9,162 bases of DNA from DASQVO01 sp035640715 (lineage in GTDB: Bacteria; Actinomycetota; Actinomycetes; Streptosporangiales; Streptosporangiaceae). Shown one piece after another: positions 1 through 6,200 of this stretch. The notes under the pieces were generated by a model that was not told the DNA's origin, searched no databases, and saw only the letters and a list, made by a program, of their open reading frames with translations. Each line of letters begins with the position of its first letter. The stretch's first letter is position 1. The stretch is from contig DASQVO010000030.1 of NCBI GenBank assembly GCA_035640715.1, positions 1 to 9,162 of the forward strand. Reading direction: 5' to 3'. Made by a program: the position numbers and the translations under genes.

Positions 1-2634
1 CCTGCGCCGGGCCCGCGCGCGCTCACGTGCCTGCCGTTCGGCCGCCGCCGCCGCGGTCAGCGCGTCCGCGCGGCCGGCGATCGCCCGCAGCCGCTCTTCG
101 ACGGTGCGGACCTCAAGGCGGGCCTCCATCTCGGCATTGCGCGCCATGGTGCACCGCTGGGCCAGCGCGTCCTTGTCCGCCGCGGGCTCACCGCCCGCCC
201 CGTTGCCACCCTCACCAGTGCCGGCGGCACCATCGGCCGCAGCACGCTCGGCCGCTTCCGCGTCCGCAAGGCTCTGCCTGAGCTCGGCCAGCCGCGCGAG
301 GTCCTTCTCCCCGGCGCGCCGGGCGGAATCGATCGCCGCGTCCAGCCGTTTCGCCTCGTCACCGGCGGCACGGGCGGCGCCGGCCAGCCGGCCGAGCCGG
401 CCGGAGATCTCGGCCGCCGCCGAGTCGGCCTGGCGTATCCGCGCACGCGTCTCTTCCACCGCCCGGCGCGCGGTTTCCTCAGCACTGACAGCCACCGCGA
501 GCCGTTCGGCTGCGTCTTCGCACTGGAACTGTGCCGCCTCCAGGCCCGCGGCGGCCTCGTCGGCGGCCGCCCGCACCTCCAGGAGGCTCTGCTGGCGCCC
601 CGACCCGCCGCGCGCCCAGTGCGGCCCCAGCAGGTCACCGTCGCGGGTGACCACGCGCAGTGCCGGCTGTTCACGCAGCAGATCCCGCGCCTGCTCCAGG
701 CCAGCGGTCACGACGACCCCGCCGAGCAGTTCCGTGACGGCCGGCAGCAGGTCATCGGGCACCCGAACGAGATCCATGGCATGCCGGGCACCGGGAGGCA
801 GGGCCGGTCTGGTGGTGCGGTCCTGCCGGGCTCCCGGGCTTTCCGCGCCTGTGCTTCCGGTCACTGTGTTTCCGGTCACTGGGCTTCTGGTCACTGGGCC
901 GCCGGTCACTGGGCCGCCCGCGATGACCAGCCCGGCGGTCCCGGCGCCGGACTCCCGCAGCGTCGTCAGGATGGCCATGGCAGAGTCCAGGTCCCTGACC
1001 GCGACCGCCTCGGCCGCATCCCCCAGCGCCGCCGCAATCGCGGCCTGTGCGCCCTCTTCGACCGTGAGAGCCTCGGCAAACGAGCCGATGACCCCGCTGA
1101 AGCGGCCCGATTCCGCGAGCAGAGCGCCCGACGCGTCGGCGCCACGCCTGAACGCCTCGGCAAGCGCATCGACCCTGGCCCGCAATGCGGCGTAGTGCCT
1201 GGTCGCCTCGCGCTCGGCGGTGCGAAGCTCCGCGACACGCCCAGTGGCCTCACTGAGCGCGGCAGCCGCTTCCTCATAGGCCGCGGCCAGCTCGGCGCGG
1301 CCCTCATCGTGTCCCGACACCAGGTCCTGTACCTGGCGGTGCTCCTGCTGCGCACGTTCCGCCCTGCTGCGGGCCTCCGCGGCCGAGACGGTCAGCCGCT
1401 CGATCTCCTCCGCCGCCGCGGCCTGGCGGCTGCTGGCCGCGCCGACCTGAGCGCGCAGCCGGGCCAGGCGGTCGGCACGGCTGGCCGCGGCGCGGGCGTC
1501 GTCGGCCAGTCTGCGCTCGACGGCGGCGAGCTCCGTCTCCGCCGCGGAACGCTCGGCGATGGCCTCGGTGAGGTGGTCACGGCCGATGGCGAGCCGCGCC
1601 AGCAGGCCTTCCTCTTCCTCACGCAGCTCCGCCGCCTGCCGCTCGAGCTCGTCGGGATCGCGGCCCGGACGCTCGGGCTCCGGCTCCGCCGACAGGTGAC
1701 GGAAGCGCTCCTCAGCCAGGCCAGACGTCGCCCGGATCCGTTCGGCCAGCGACGACAGCGCGAACCATGTCTCCTGGGCACGGGCCAGCGCCGCCGCATG
1801 CTGCTGCGCGGCGGTGTCGAGCCCGGCTTCGCGGCCGCGCGCGTCGGCGAGGGCGGACTCCAGTGCGGCCCGGCGGGCGAGGACGGCGGCCTCATCGGCA
1901 TCAGCGCGTTCAAGCTTCGCGGCCAGCGTCACGTAGTCGTCGGCCAGCAGCCGCAGCCTTGCGTCGCGCAGATCGGCCTGGATCATGGCTGCCCGGCGGG
2001 CGACCTCGGCCTGCCGGCCCAGCGGCTTGAGGCGCCGGCCCAGCTCCGCGGTGAGATCCACCAGCCGGGTGAGGTTGGCCTGCATCGCCTCGAGCTTGCG
2101 CAGCGCCTTCTCCTTGCGCCGCCGGTGCTTGAGGACGCCGGCGGCCTCCTCGATGAGCGCGCGCCTGGCCTCCGGCCCGGCGTGCAGCACAGCGTCGAGC
2201 TGTCCTTGTCCGACGATGACATGCATCTCCCGGCCGAGGCCGGAATCGGAAAGAAGCTCCTGGACATCTAGCAGGCGGCAGCGGTCGCCGTTGATCGCGT
2301 ACTCGCTCTGCCCGGACCGGAACATCAAGCGGCTGATCGTGACTTCGGCGTATTCGATCGGCAGCGCGCCGTCGCTGTTGTCGATGGTGAGCGTCACCTC
2401 GGCGCGGCCGAGGGGCGGCCGTGATGTGGTGCCGGCGAAGACGACGTCCTCCATCTTGCCGCCGCGCAGCGACTTGGCGCCCTGCTCTCCCATGACCCAG
2501 CACAGCGCGTCGACGATGTTGGACTTGCCCGAGCCGTTCGGCCCGACGACGCAGGTGATGCCGGTCTCAAGCCGCAGCGACGTGGCGGAGGCGAATGACT
2601 TGAAGCCGCGCAGGGTGAGGCTCTTGAGGTACAA
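1..2634 (-). CDS. smc: Chromosome segregation ATPase SMC (N-terminal 878 codons; 3' end outside window)
   Basis: SMC is the core ATPase of the bacterial condensin complex (with ScpA and ScpB) and compacts and segregates the chromosome. The reading frame is open without a stop from 2634 to the left edge. The N-terminal head begins YLKSLTLRGFKSFAS. It has Walker A GPNGSGKSN (residues 31-39), the SLRGG arginine (R57) and a Q-loop VGQGQ near 141-145. A long Ala/Glu/Arg-rich coiled coil covers about 165-505. The hinge follows at about 505-690, with FSGVIGSFAEAL near its start and VTRDGDLLGPHWARGGSG near its end. The returning coil runs to 878. The C-terminal head (signature motif, Walker B) lies outside the window. 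The start is TTG: family members begin M-x-LKSL, no ATG or GTG fits, and AGGAGGGAGG lies 9 nt upstream. A PVT-repeat linker interrupts the hinge. Long antisense frames here are high-GC shadows. Confidence 0.97.
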   Translation of the reverse strand, partial: MYLKSLTLRGFKSFASATSLRLETGITCVVGPNGSGKSNIVDALCWVMGEQGAKSLRGGKMEDVVFAGTTSRPPLGRAEVTLTIDNSDGALPIEYAEVTISRLMFRSGQSEYAINGDRCRLLDVQELLSDSGLGREMHVIVGQGQLDAVLHAGPEARRALIEEAAGVLKHRRRKEKALRKLEAMQANLTRLVDLTAELGRRLKPLGRQAEVARRAAMIQADLRDARLRLLADDYVTLAAKLERADADEAAVLARRAALESALADARGREAGLDTAAQQHAAALARAQETWFALSSLAERIRATSGLAEERFRHLSAEPEPERPGRDPDELERQAAELREEEEGLLARLAIGRDHLTEAIAERSAAETELAAVERRLADDARAAASRADRLARLRAQVGAASSRQAAAAEEIERLTVSAAEARSRAERAQQEHRQVQDLVSGHDEGRAELAAAYEEAAAALSEATGRVAELRTAEREATRHYAALRARVDALAEAFRRGADASGALLAESGRFSGVIGSFAEALTVEEGAQAAIAAALGDAAEAVAVRDLDSAMAILTTLRESGAGTAGLVIAGGPVTGGPVTRSPVTGNTVTGSTGAESPGARQDRTTRPALPPGARHAMDLVRVPDDLLPAVTELLGGVVVTAGLEQARDLLREQPALRVVTRDGDLLGPHWARGGSGRQQSLLEVRAAADEAAAGLEAAQFQCEDAAERLAVAVSAEETARRAVEETRARIRQADSAAAEISGRLGRLAGAARAAGDEAKRLDAAIDSARRAGEKDLARLAELRQSLADAEAAERAAADGAAGTGEGGNGAGGEPAADKDALAQRCTMARNAEMEARLEVRTVEERLRAIAGRADALTAAAAAERQARERARARRR
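854..913. repeat. Four tandem 15-bp units inside smc, coding a PVT-repeat linker in the hinge
   Basis: Four head-to-tail 15-bp units (854-868, 869-883, 884-898, 899-913) share the plus-strand core GGTCACTG; CTTCTGGTCACTGGG is one example. The unit length is a multiple of three, so the SMC frame is kept. The minus strand encodes about residues 573-596: GGPVT, GGPVT, RSPVT, GNTVT, GST. The repeat lies between the hinge segments ending AGLVIAG and resuming DLVRVPDDLLPAV, in what looks like a variable Gly/Pro/Thr surface loop. Copy number could vary between strains by slippage without breaking the gene. Confidence 0.85.
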
Positions 2635-2643
2635 CCCGCAAGC

Positions 2644-2653
2644 CCTCCCTCCT
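2644..2653 (-). promoter_or_regulatory. Strong ribosome binding site fixing the TTG start of smc
   Basis: The minus strand reads AGGAGGGAGG here, 9 nt before TTG at 2634-2632. It decides the start, because there is no ATG or GTG in frame nearby and the family N-terminus (x-LKSLTLRGFKSF) follows the TTG immediately. Confidence 0.8.
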
Positions 2654-2778
2654 GTTCGGCTGCCGCATTGAGCCAGCCGCCGGCCTGGGGCCAGGTAGTC
2701 CCCGCAACTGGATAGCTGTCCCCATAACGCACCTGCCAGCCTGAACCCGAACCTTACCGCGAGCCGCCGTTAGGTCGG

Positions 2779-2796
2779 CGCATTCACCGCAATGCG
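2779..2796. repeat. Short inverted repeat CGCATT-N6-AATGCG upstream of smc
   Basis: Perfect 6-bp arms (2779-2784 and 2791-2796) flank the 6-base spacer CACCGC. The geometry resembles a helix-turn-helix operator, but a 6-bp match can arise by chance in this composition. Confidence 0.4.
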
Positions 2797-2838
2797 GACG
2801 AGAGGTTTCATCGTCATGTCGGTGGACGGCACCACTGT

Positions 2839-2871
2839 CGCTGACCGGGCCGCGCCTTCATGCGGTCAGCG
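2839..2871. repeat. Inverted repeat with perfect 9-bp arms upstream of smc
   Basis: Arm CGCTGACCG (2839-2847) and its exact reverse complement CGGTCAGCG (2863-2871) are separated by 15 bases. It could be a regulator site or an RNA stem in the smc leader; there is no direct evidence for either. Confidence 0.6.
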
Positions 2872-2958
2872 CGCCAATCCGGGCAGCGTCATTTCGACCG
2901 GATAGCCAGCGTCACCCAGTCCCAGGGCCGCGCCCTCGCATCCTGTACGGGTAGTGTC

Positions 2959-2972
2959 GCCGCCCGGGCGGC
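2959..2972. repeat. Perfect 14-bp GC palindrome
   Basis: GCCGCCCGGGCGGC is a perfect palindrome in the smc upstream gap. All-GC palindromes are more likely by chance in such DNA, so no function is assigned. Confidence 0.5.
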
Positions 2973-3208
2973 CAGCGCCGTCTGGGATAGCGCTGCCGGG
3001 AATGCGTCATTGCGGCGCGGCAGGGCGGTGCCCCAGCCGGATTGCGGGCCTGGCAGGCGGCGCCCGCGCCGGGCTGTCCGCCATCTCGCGGCACCGGGGC
3101 AGGTGCCTGAGCCTCCCCGCAGGGGCTTTCCAGATTGATGATGAGAAAGTCCAGCTCAGTAGCGCTACCGGTCGTATGCCAGCTGCGCATTAGTTGCGTA
3201 GGCAAACG

Positions 3209-3239
3209 AATAGGGATGCCTTAGGCAGGCATCCCTATT
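3209..3239 (-). terminator. Perfect 12-bp stem terminator after the coiled-coil gene
   Basis: Arms AATAGGGATGCC (3209-3220) and GGCATCCCTATT (3228-3239) are exact reverse complements around a 7-base loop. On the minus strand the stem lies 49 nt after the stop of the coiled-coil gene, and the 3' arm ends in ATT followed by CGTTT, a short U-rich run. It could also act on the plus strand, where ATTTCG follows, but no gene is seen there. It separates smc from the cluster upstream. Confidence 0.85.
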
Positions 3240-3288
3240 TCGTCCTGCTTGCCGTTTTCGCTGTTCGGCCGTGTCGTACCAGCGCTCG

Positions 3289-3480
3289 TCATGTGAGCGC
3301 GGGCTCGCGGTCCGGTACCAGGAGCTCATCATGACCGACTCCCGCCGCAAGTGCGTCGTTCTCTTCCTGGAGCCGCATAAGTTCGGCTTCCAGGTCACGC
3401 ACCCGCTGCTGGAGACGGCGCATCTCTGAGATCATCCGGGGATCGGGACCGCCAACGTGGCCAAGTAGAGCCTTCGCCAT
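3289..3480 (-). CDS. Small conserved actinobacterial coiled-coil protein of unknown function (63 aa)
   Basis: I recognise the start MAKALLGHVGGPDPRMISEM as typical of a short conserved protein found near smc and mutM in Streptomyces-type actinomycetes. I know of no assigned function. Residues 1-15 form a Gly/Pro-containing head. Residues 16-46 form a heptad-patterned charged helix (RRLQQRVRDLEAELMRLQEEN), probably a parallel coiled coil and hence an oligomer. The tail is acidic and ends PDREPALT. There is no signal peptide or membrane segment, so it should be cytosolic. The ATG at 3480 is chosen because GGAGGA lies 9 nt upstream; an upstream in-frame extension has no conserved content. It lies between acyP and smc on the same strand with its own terminator. 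A link to SMC or nucleoid function is only inference from position. Confidence 0.85.
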   Translation of the reverse strand: MAKALLGHVGGPDPRMISEMRRLQQRVRDLEAELMRLQEENDALAAGVGHDELLVPDREPALT

Positions 3481-3552
3481 GGTGTGGGGTCCTCCACGCT
3501 GAGTGACCAGAGTGGGCACAAACCAGAGTCTCGCTTTGCAGCGCTCATTAAC

Positions 3553-3588
3553 AATATATAGGGTCTCACTCAGTGCTTTGCCGGTCAA
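3553..3588 (-). promoter_or_regulatory. Tentative promoter of the coiled-coil gene
   Basis: On the minus strand TTGACC (3588-3583) is followed by an AT-rich TATATATT run (3560-3553), rare in this GC-rich DNA and about 75 nt before the ATG. The spacing to TATATA is about 22 bp, longer than the usual 16-19. With 17 bp the -10 would be the poor GACCCT. The assignment is therefore weak. Confidence 0.3.
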
Positions 3589-3634
3589 GTTGAGAGCCCT
3601 CGGGATGACTGTTATTTACCTTACATGCCAATAA

Positions 3635-3651
3635 GTGGCCTCAGTGGCCAC
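3635..3651 (-). terminator. Weak hairpin about 50 nt after acyP
   Basis: Arms GTGGCC and GGCCAC enclose a 5-base loop. On the minus strand the stem is followed by TTATT. It is a possible end for the yceD-to-acyP transcript, but the stem is short. Confidence 0.3.
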
Positions 3652-3701
3652 GATACAGGCGCAGTATGCTACGGTCCGCGGCGCGGGTCGCCCGGACGCA
3701 C

Positions 3702-3998
3702 TTACCGCTCGACGAACCCTGAGAACTCATCCCTGGGCGCACTCCAGCGTTGGGTGACGTGCGTCACCCAGCCTGGCGTTTCGCCGCTCCCAAGTTCGGC
3801 GAGGAGCCTTTTACATCTACTTTCTTTCCCCTCTGCGACAACTTCAACCCTGCCGTCCTCGAGATTGGTCGCCGACCCGGCGAGACCCAGCCCGGATGCC
3901 TTGAGCCGCACCCACGAACGGAACCCGACGCCCTGCACGCGGCCGGCGACCCATGCCGTCAGCCGCACGGTCCGCTCCCGGTCGTCGTCTGCGCTCAT
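3702..3998 (-). CDS. acyP: Acylphosphatase
   Basis: A small cytosolic enzyme that hydrolyses the carboxyl-phosphate bond of acylphosphates. Its 98 residues match the single-domain family length. The signature GRVQGVGFRSWVR (19-31) supplies the phosphate-binding loop and catalytic arginine R27. The second motif, around TNLEDGRVEVVAEG (44-57), supplies the catalytic asparagine N45. The ATG lies one base after the mutM stop (TGA-T-ATG), and its ribosome site AAGGAGG lies inside the mutM 3' end, so translation is probably coupled to mutM. An acylphosphatase next to mutM and smc is usual in actinomycetes; its physiological substrate is generally unknown. Nothing looks damaged. Confidence 0.95.
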   Translation of the reverse strand: MSADDDRERTVRLTAWVAGRVQGVGFRSWVRLKASGLGLAGSATNLEDGRVEVVAEGKESRCKRLLAELGSGETPGWVTHVTQRWSAPRDEFSGFVER

Positions 3999-3999
3999 A

Positions 4000-4917
4000 T
4001 CAGCCTCCTTCCTCGCTGCCCCCGGAATCCTCCAGGCTGGCCCCTCTACCCGGCCGCCCGCCTTTCACCAGCGGCCATGCCGTGGCCGCTGGCTGGCAGC
4101 GAGGGCAACTGTAGGCCGACCTGTTCATGAACGCGTCGCGCCGGACGGCCGTCCCGCATCGCGGGCACGGCCGTCCGGCGCGCCCGTACACCGCGAGTGA
4201 GCGGTCGAAGTATCCGCTTTCTCCGTTGACGTTGACGTAGAGGCTGTCAAATGACGTGCCGCCTGCCGCCAGCGCAATTGTCAGCACCTCACGGACGGCG
4301 GCAATCAGCCGGGTGACGTCGGGCCGGTTCAGTGTCTCCGTGGGCCGTGCCCAGTGCAGGCGCGCCCGCCACAGCGACTCGTCCGCGTAGATGTTCCCGA
4401 TGCCGCTGACCAGCGACTGGTCGAGCAGGGCCCTCTTGATGCCGGTCCGCCGCCTCCGCAGCGACGCCGCGAAGGCGTCCTCATCGAAGGCCTGCTCCAG
4501 TGGATCCGGCGCGATGTGCGCGATGGTGCGGGGAAGCTCGGCGCCGCCCGGGACAAAGCAGAGGTGCCCGAACGTCCGCTGATCAGTAAAACGCAGGTCA
4601 GGCCCCGAGTCGGTGAAGGTAAACACGGCCCGCACATGGGAGGAAAGGGGACGTGCCGGGTCCCCGACGAGCAACTGTCCGCTCATGCCGAGGTGTGCGA
4701 GCAGGGCGTCCTCACCCACGGGCAGCCACAGGTACTTTCCCCTGCGCCGTGCGCCCGCGACGGGCCGGCCGGCGATAGCGTCGGCGAAATCGGCGGCTCC
4801 CCCGGCGTGCCGCCGGACAGCACGGGGGTGCAGCACACGGACGACCTCGATCGTGCGGCCTACGACATGGTGTTCAAGGCCCTTCCGCACGACCTCAACT
4901 TCGGGGAGTTCGGGCAC
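4000..4917 (-). CDS. mutM: Formamidopyrimidine-DNA glycosylase (MutM/Fpg)
   Basis: A bifunctional DNA glycosylase/AP lyase that removes 8-oxoguanine and formamidopyrimidines in base excision repair. The 305 residues begin MPELPEVEVV: after Met removal Pro2 is the catalytic nucleophile and Glu3 assists. Also visible are the beta-hairpin lysine K61 in RGKYLW, HLGMSGQLL (75-83), the helix-two-turn-helix segment SGIGNIYADES with N175, and a C-terminal zinc finger C-x2-C-x16-C-x2-C (C251, C254, C271, C274) carrying R266. The start is GTG, forced by the need for Pro-Glu directly after the initiator. It lies 3 bp after the rnc stop, with a modest GGGAG 9 nt upstream. A Gly/Ser/Glu-rich tail of about 30 residues follows the finger. 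Confidence 0.97.
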   Translation of the reverse strand: MPELPEVEVVRKGLEHHVVGRTIEVVRVLHPRAVRRHAGGAADFADAIAGRPVAGARRRGKYLWLPVGEDALLAHLGMSGQLLVGDPARPLSSHVRAVFTFTDSGPDLRFTDQRTFGHLCFVPGGAELPRTIAHIAPDPLEQAFDEDAFAASLRRRRTGIKRALLDQSLVSGIGNIYADESLWRARLHWARPTETLNRPDVTRLIAAVREVLTIALAAGGTSFDSLYVNVNGESGYFDRSLAVYGRAGRPCPRCGTAVRRDAFMNRSAYSCPRCQPAATAWPLVKGGRPGRGASLEDSGGSEEGG

Positions 4918-4920
4918 GCC

Positions 4921-5934
4921 TCATGGCTCCCGCAGCACCCTGGCTCCGGTCCGCCCGCGCTGCCCGGAAGCCGGCGGAACCACTGGTGCAGACTCGGACG
5001 GCGCCCGGTGCCTGGCCTGCTCCGCCCGCGCCGGGCCGTCGCCGTGGCCGCCTCCCTGGGACCGCCTGGCATCCGGGTCCCGGGCCGGACCTGCGGGCTG
5101 CCTGCGCTCCACGTCCCCTGCGACGTCCGCGGCGCGCCCTGCCTTCGCATCCTGGGCGCCGGCCAGCGCTTTACCGGCCGCAGCGCCACTGGACGACGCA
5201 CCGCCGCCCGTGCTCGCGCTGATCGCGATCCAGGCGGCCTCGGCCGCCTGCTGTTCCGCCGCCTTCTTGGAGCGCCCCTCGCCCGTGCCCCGTACCCGGC
5301 CGCCGACCTTGACGACGGCGCGGAACGACTTCTGGTGATCGGGACCGCTCTCCTCGACCTGGTACTCCGGCACGCCTAGCAGCTCGGCGGCGGTCAGCTC
5401 CTGCAGCGAAGTCTTCCAGTCCAGGCCCGCGCCGAGCCGGGCGGAACGCTCTATGACCGGATCGAAGAGCCGGTGTACCAGGCTGCTCGCCTCATCAAGC
5501 CCGCAGTCGATGTAGACCGCGCCGATGACCGCCTCAAGCGTGTCCGCGAGGATGGACGGCTTATCCCTGCCACCGGTGCCCTCTTCGCCGCGCCCGAGGC
5601 GAACGTATGCACCGAGGTGCAGTCCGCGCGCGACGTCGGCCAGGGCCGTCATGTTGACCACGGCCGCCCGCAGCTTGGCGAGCTGTCCCTCGGGAAGGTT
5701 CGGGTACCCGCGGAACAGCGTGTCCGTTACGACGAGGCCAAGGACCGAGTCACCGAGGAACTCGAGGCGCTCGTTGGTCGGCAGGCCGCCATTCTCGTAG
5801 GCATAGGAACGGTGGGTGAGGGCGCGCTGGAGGAGCTCATCGCCGAGCGGCACGCCGAGAGTGCAGGGCAACTCAGCGGGATCCCTGCCCGCAGCCGCCT
5901 TGCCGTCGGGTGACTCACCGTTCACGACGCCCAC
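4921..5934 (-). CDS. rnc: Ribonuclease III with long C-terminal extension
   Basis: An endonuclease that cuts double-stranded RNA in rRNA maturation and mRNA control. The catalytic domain (about 20-165) has the signature NERLEFLGDSVL (54-65) and all expected metal-binding acids: E55, E58, D62, E82 in PEGQLAKLR, and D131 and E134 in ADTLEAVIGAVY. A double-stranded RNA-binding domain follows (about 172-238), ending GRSKKAAEQQAAEAAW. The protein is 337 residues, against about 220-275 usual. Residues from about 240 form a low-complexity Gly/Ala/Arg/Pro tail with no hydrophobic core. The start is GTG with GGAGGAGG 6 nt upstream. An ATG (5939-5937) lies between the two but is out of frame and stops after five codons. 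It is downstream of rpmF, and the leader has a possible long-range stem. Confidence 0.97.
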   Translation of the reverse strand: MGVVNGESPDGKAAAGRDPAELPCTLGVPLGDELLQRALTHRSYAYENGGLPTNERLEFLGDSVLGLVVTDTLFRGYPNLPEGQLAKLRAAVVNMTALADVARGLHLGAYVRLGRGEEGTGGRDKPSILADTLEAVIGAVYIDCGLDEASSLVHRLFDPVIERSARLGAGLDWKTSLQELTAAELLGVPEYQVEESGPDHQKSFRAVVKVGGRVRGTGEGRSKKAAEQQAAEAAWIAISASTGGGASSSGAAAGKALAGAQDAKAGRAADVAGDVERRQPAGPARDPDARRSQGGGHGDGPARAEQARHRAPSESAPVVPPASGQRGRTGARVLREP

Positions 5935-5962
5935 AGCATGCCTCCTCCAGCATTCCCGTCAT

Positions 5963-6013
5963 GGCAGGGCAAGCGACGTCGCGAGAGGTGAGCGGCATCA
6001 TGCGAGCCCTGCC
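5963..6013 (-). promoter_or_regulatory. Long-range 8-bp stem in the rpmF-rnc leader
   Basis: GGCAGGGC (5963-5970) and GCCCTGCC (6006-6013) are exact reverse complements 35 bases apart, within the 88-bp rpmF-rnc gap. The interior holds the palindrome GCGACGTCGC (5973-5982). On the mRNA this could form a branched stem just before the rnc ribosome site. RNase III is known to control its own transcript in E. coli and in Streptomyces coelicolor (absB); a similar role here is inferred. Confidence 0.45.
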
Positions 6014-6022
6014 GGACATAGC

Positions 6023-6199
6023 TCAGGACGGCATGAATACCTGGCGGCGCCGGTAGGTGCCGCATGTCGGGCATGCGACGTGCGGCAGCTTCGGATCGTG
6101 GCACTGCGGGCAGCTCACCAGCGCAGGCGCGGCGGCCTTCCACTGCGAGCGCCGCGAGCGCGTGTTGCTGCGTGACATCCTCCGCTTCGGAACCGCCAC
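6023..6199 (-). CDS. rpmF: 50S ribosomal protein L32 (zinc-binding form)
   Basis: A structural protein of the large ribosomal subunit. The 58 residues begin MAVPKRRMSRSNTRSRR, the typical L32 N-terminus with its basic extension. The zinc ribbon has two CxxC pairs: SCPQC (C30, C33) and ACPTC (C43, C46). This is therefore the zinc-containing form, not the cysteine-free paralogue some actinomycetes express under zinc starvation. The start is GTG one base after the yceD stop (TGA-G-GTG). AGGAGGG lies inside the yceD end, so translation is probably coupled to yceD. A longer in-frame open frame extends upstream to 6601, but that extension only overlaps yceD. Confidence 0.97.
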   Translation of the reverse strand: MAVPKRRMSRSNTRSRRSQWKAAAPALVSCPQCHDPKLPHVACPTCGTYRRRQVFMPS

Positions 6200-6200
6200 C

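Larger units (their letters stand above)
2654..3208. other. Long non-coding gap upstream of smc with several inverted repeats
   Basis: I find no convincing gene in these roughly 555 bases. Open frames on both strands have no recognisable motif, no good ribosome binding site and weaker G/C bias at third codon positions than the neighbouring genes. The stretch holds a perfect 9-bp inverted repeat (2839-2871), a 6-bp one (2779-2796), a 14-bp perfect palindrome (2959-2972) and GTAGCGCTAC (3159-3168). It should contain the smc promoter, because a strong terminator separates smc from the genes upstream. The only -10-like element I see on the minus strand is TAAGGT (2756-2751), and it has no clear -35. 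Confidence 0.6.

Noticed and set aside
619..2271. 550-codon open frame on the plus strand opposite smc (and another at 104-1195).
   Set aside because: The minus-strand frame encodes an unmistakable SMC with Walker A, Q-loop and hinge. The plus frames are Arg/Pro/Ala-rich without domains, as expected for antisense shadows in high-GC DNA.
2741..2760. GGTTCGGGTTC on the minus strand, reminiscent of a tRNA T-arm.
   Set aside because: No acceptor stem, anticodon arm or D-arm could be built around it, and the T-loop consensus is not met.
2860..3138. 92-codon plus-strand frame, and the 97-codon minus-strand frame 2912-3205, in the smc upstream gap.
   Set aside because: No recognisable family, weak third-position G/C bias, no convincing ribosome site, and composition like random high-GC translation.
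3481..3588. Longer version of the coiled-coil protein starting at TTG 3588.
   Set aside because: GGAGGA is placed correctly for the ATG at 3480, the family start MAKALLG is there, and the extension covers the AT-rich probable promoter.
4354..5379. 341-codon plus-strand frame opposite mutM and rnc.
   Set aside because: It overlaps two certain genes with intact catalytic motifs and shows no domain of its own.
5937..5939. ATG just after GGAGGAGG as an alternative rnc start.
   Set aside because: It is out of frame with RNase III and hits TGA after five codons; the GTG at 5934 is in frame at 6-nt spacing.
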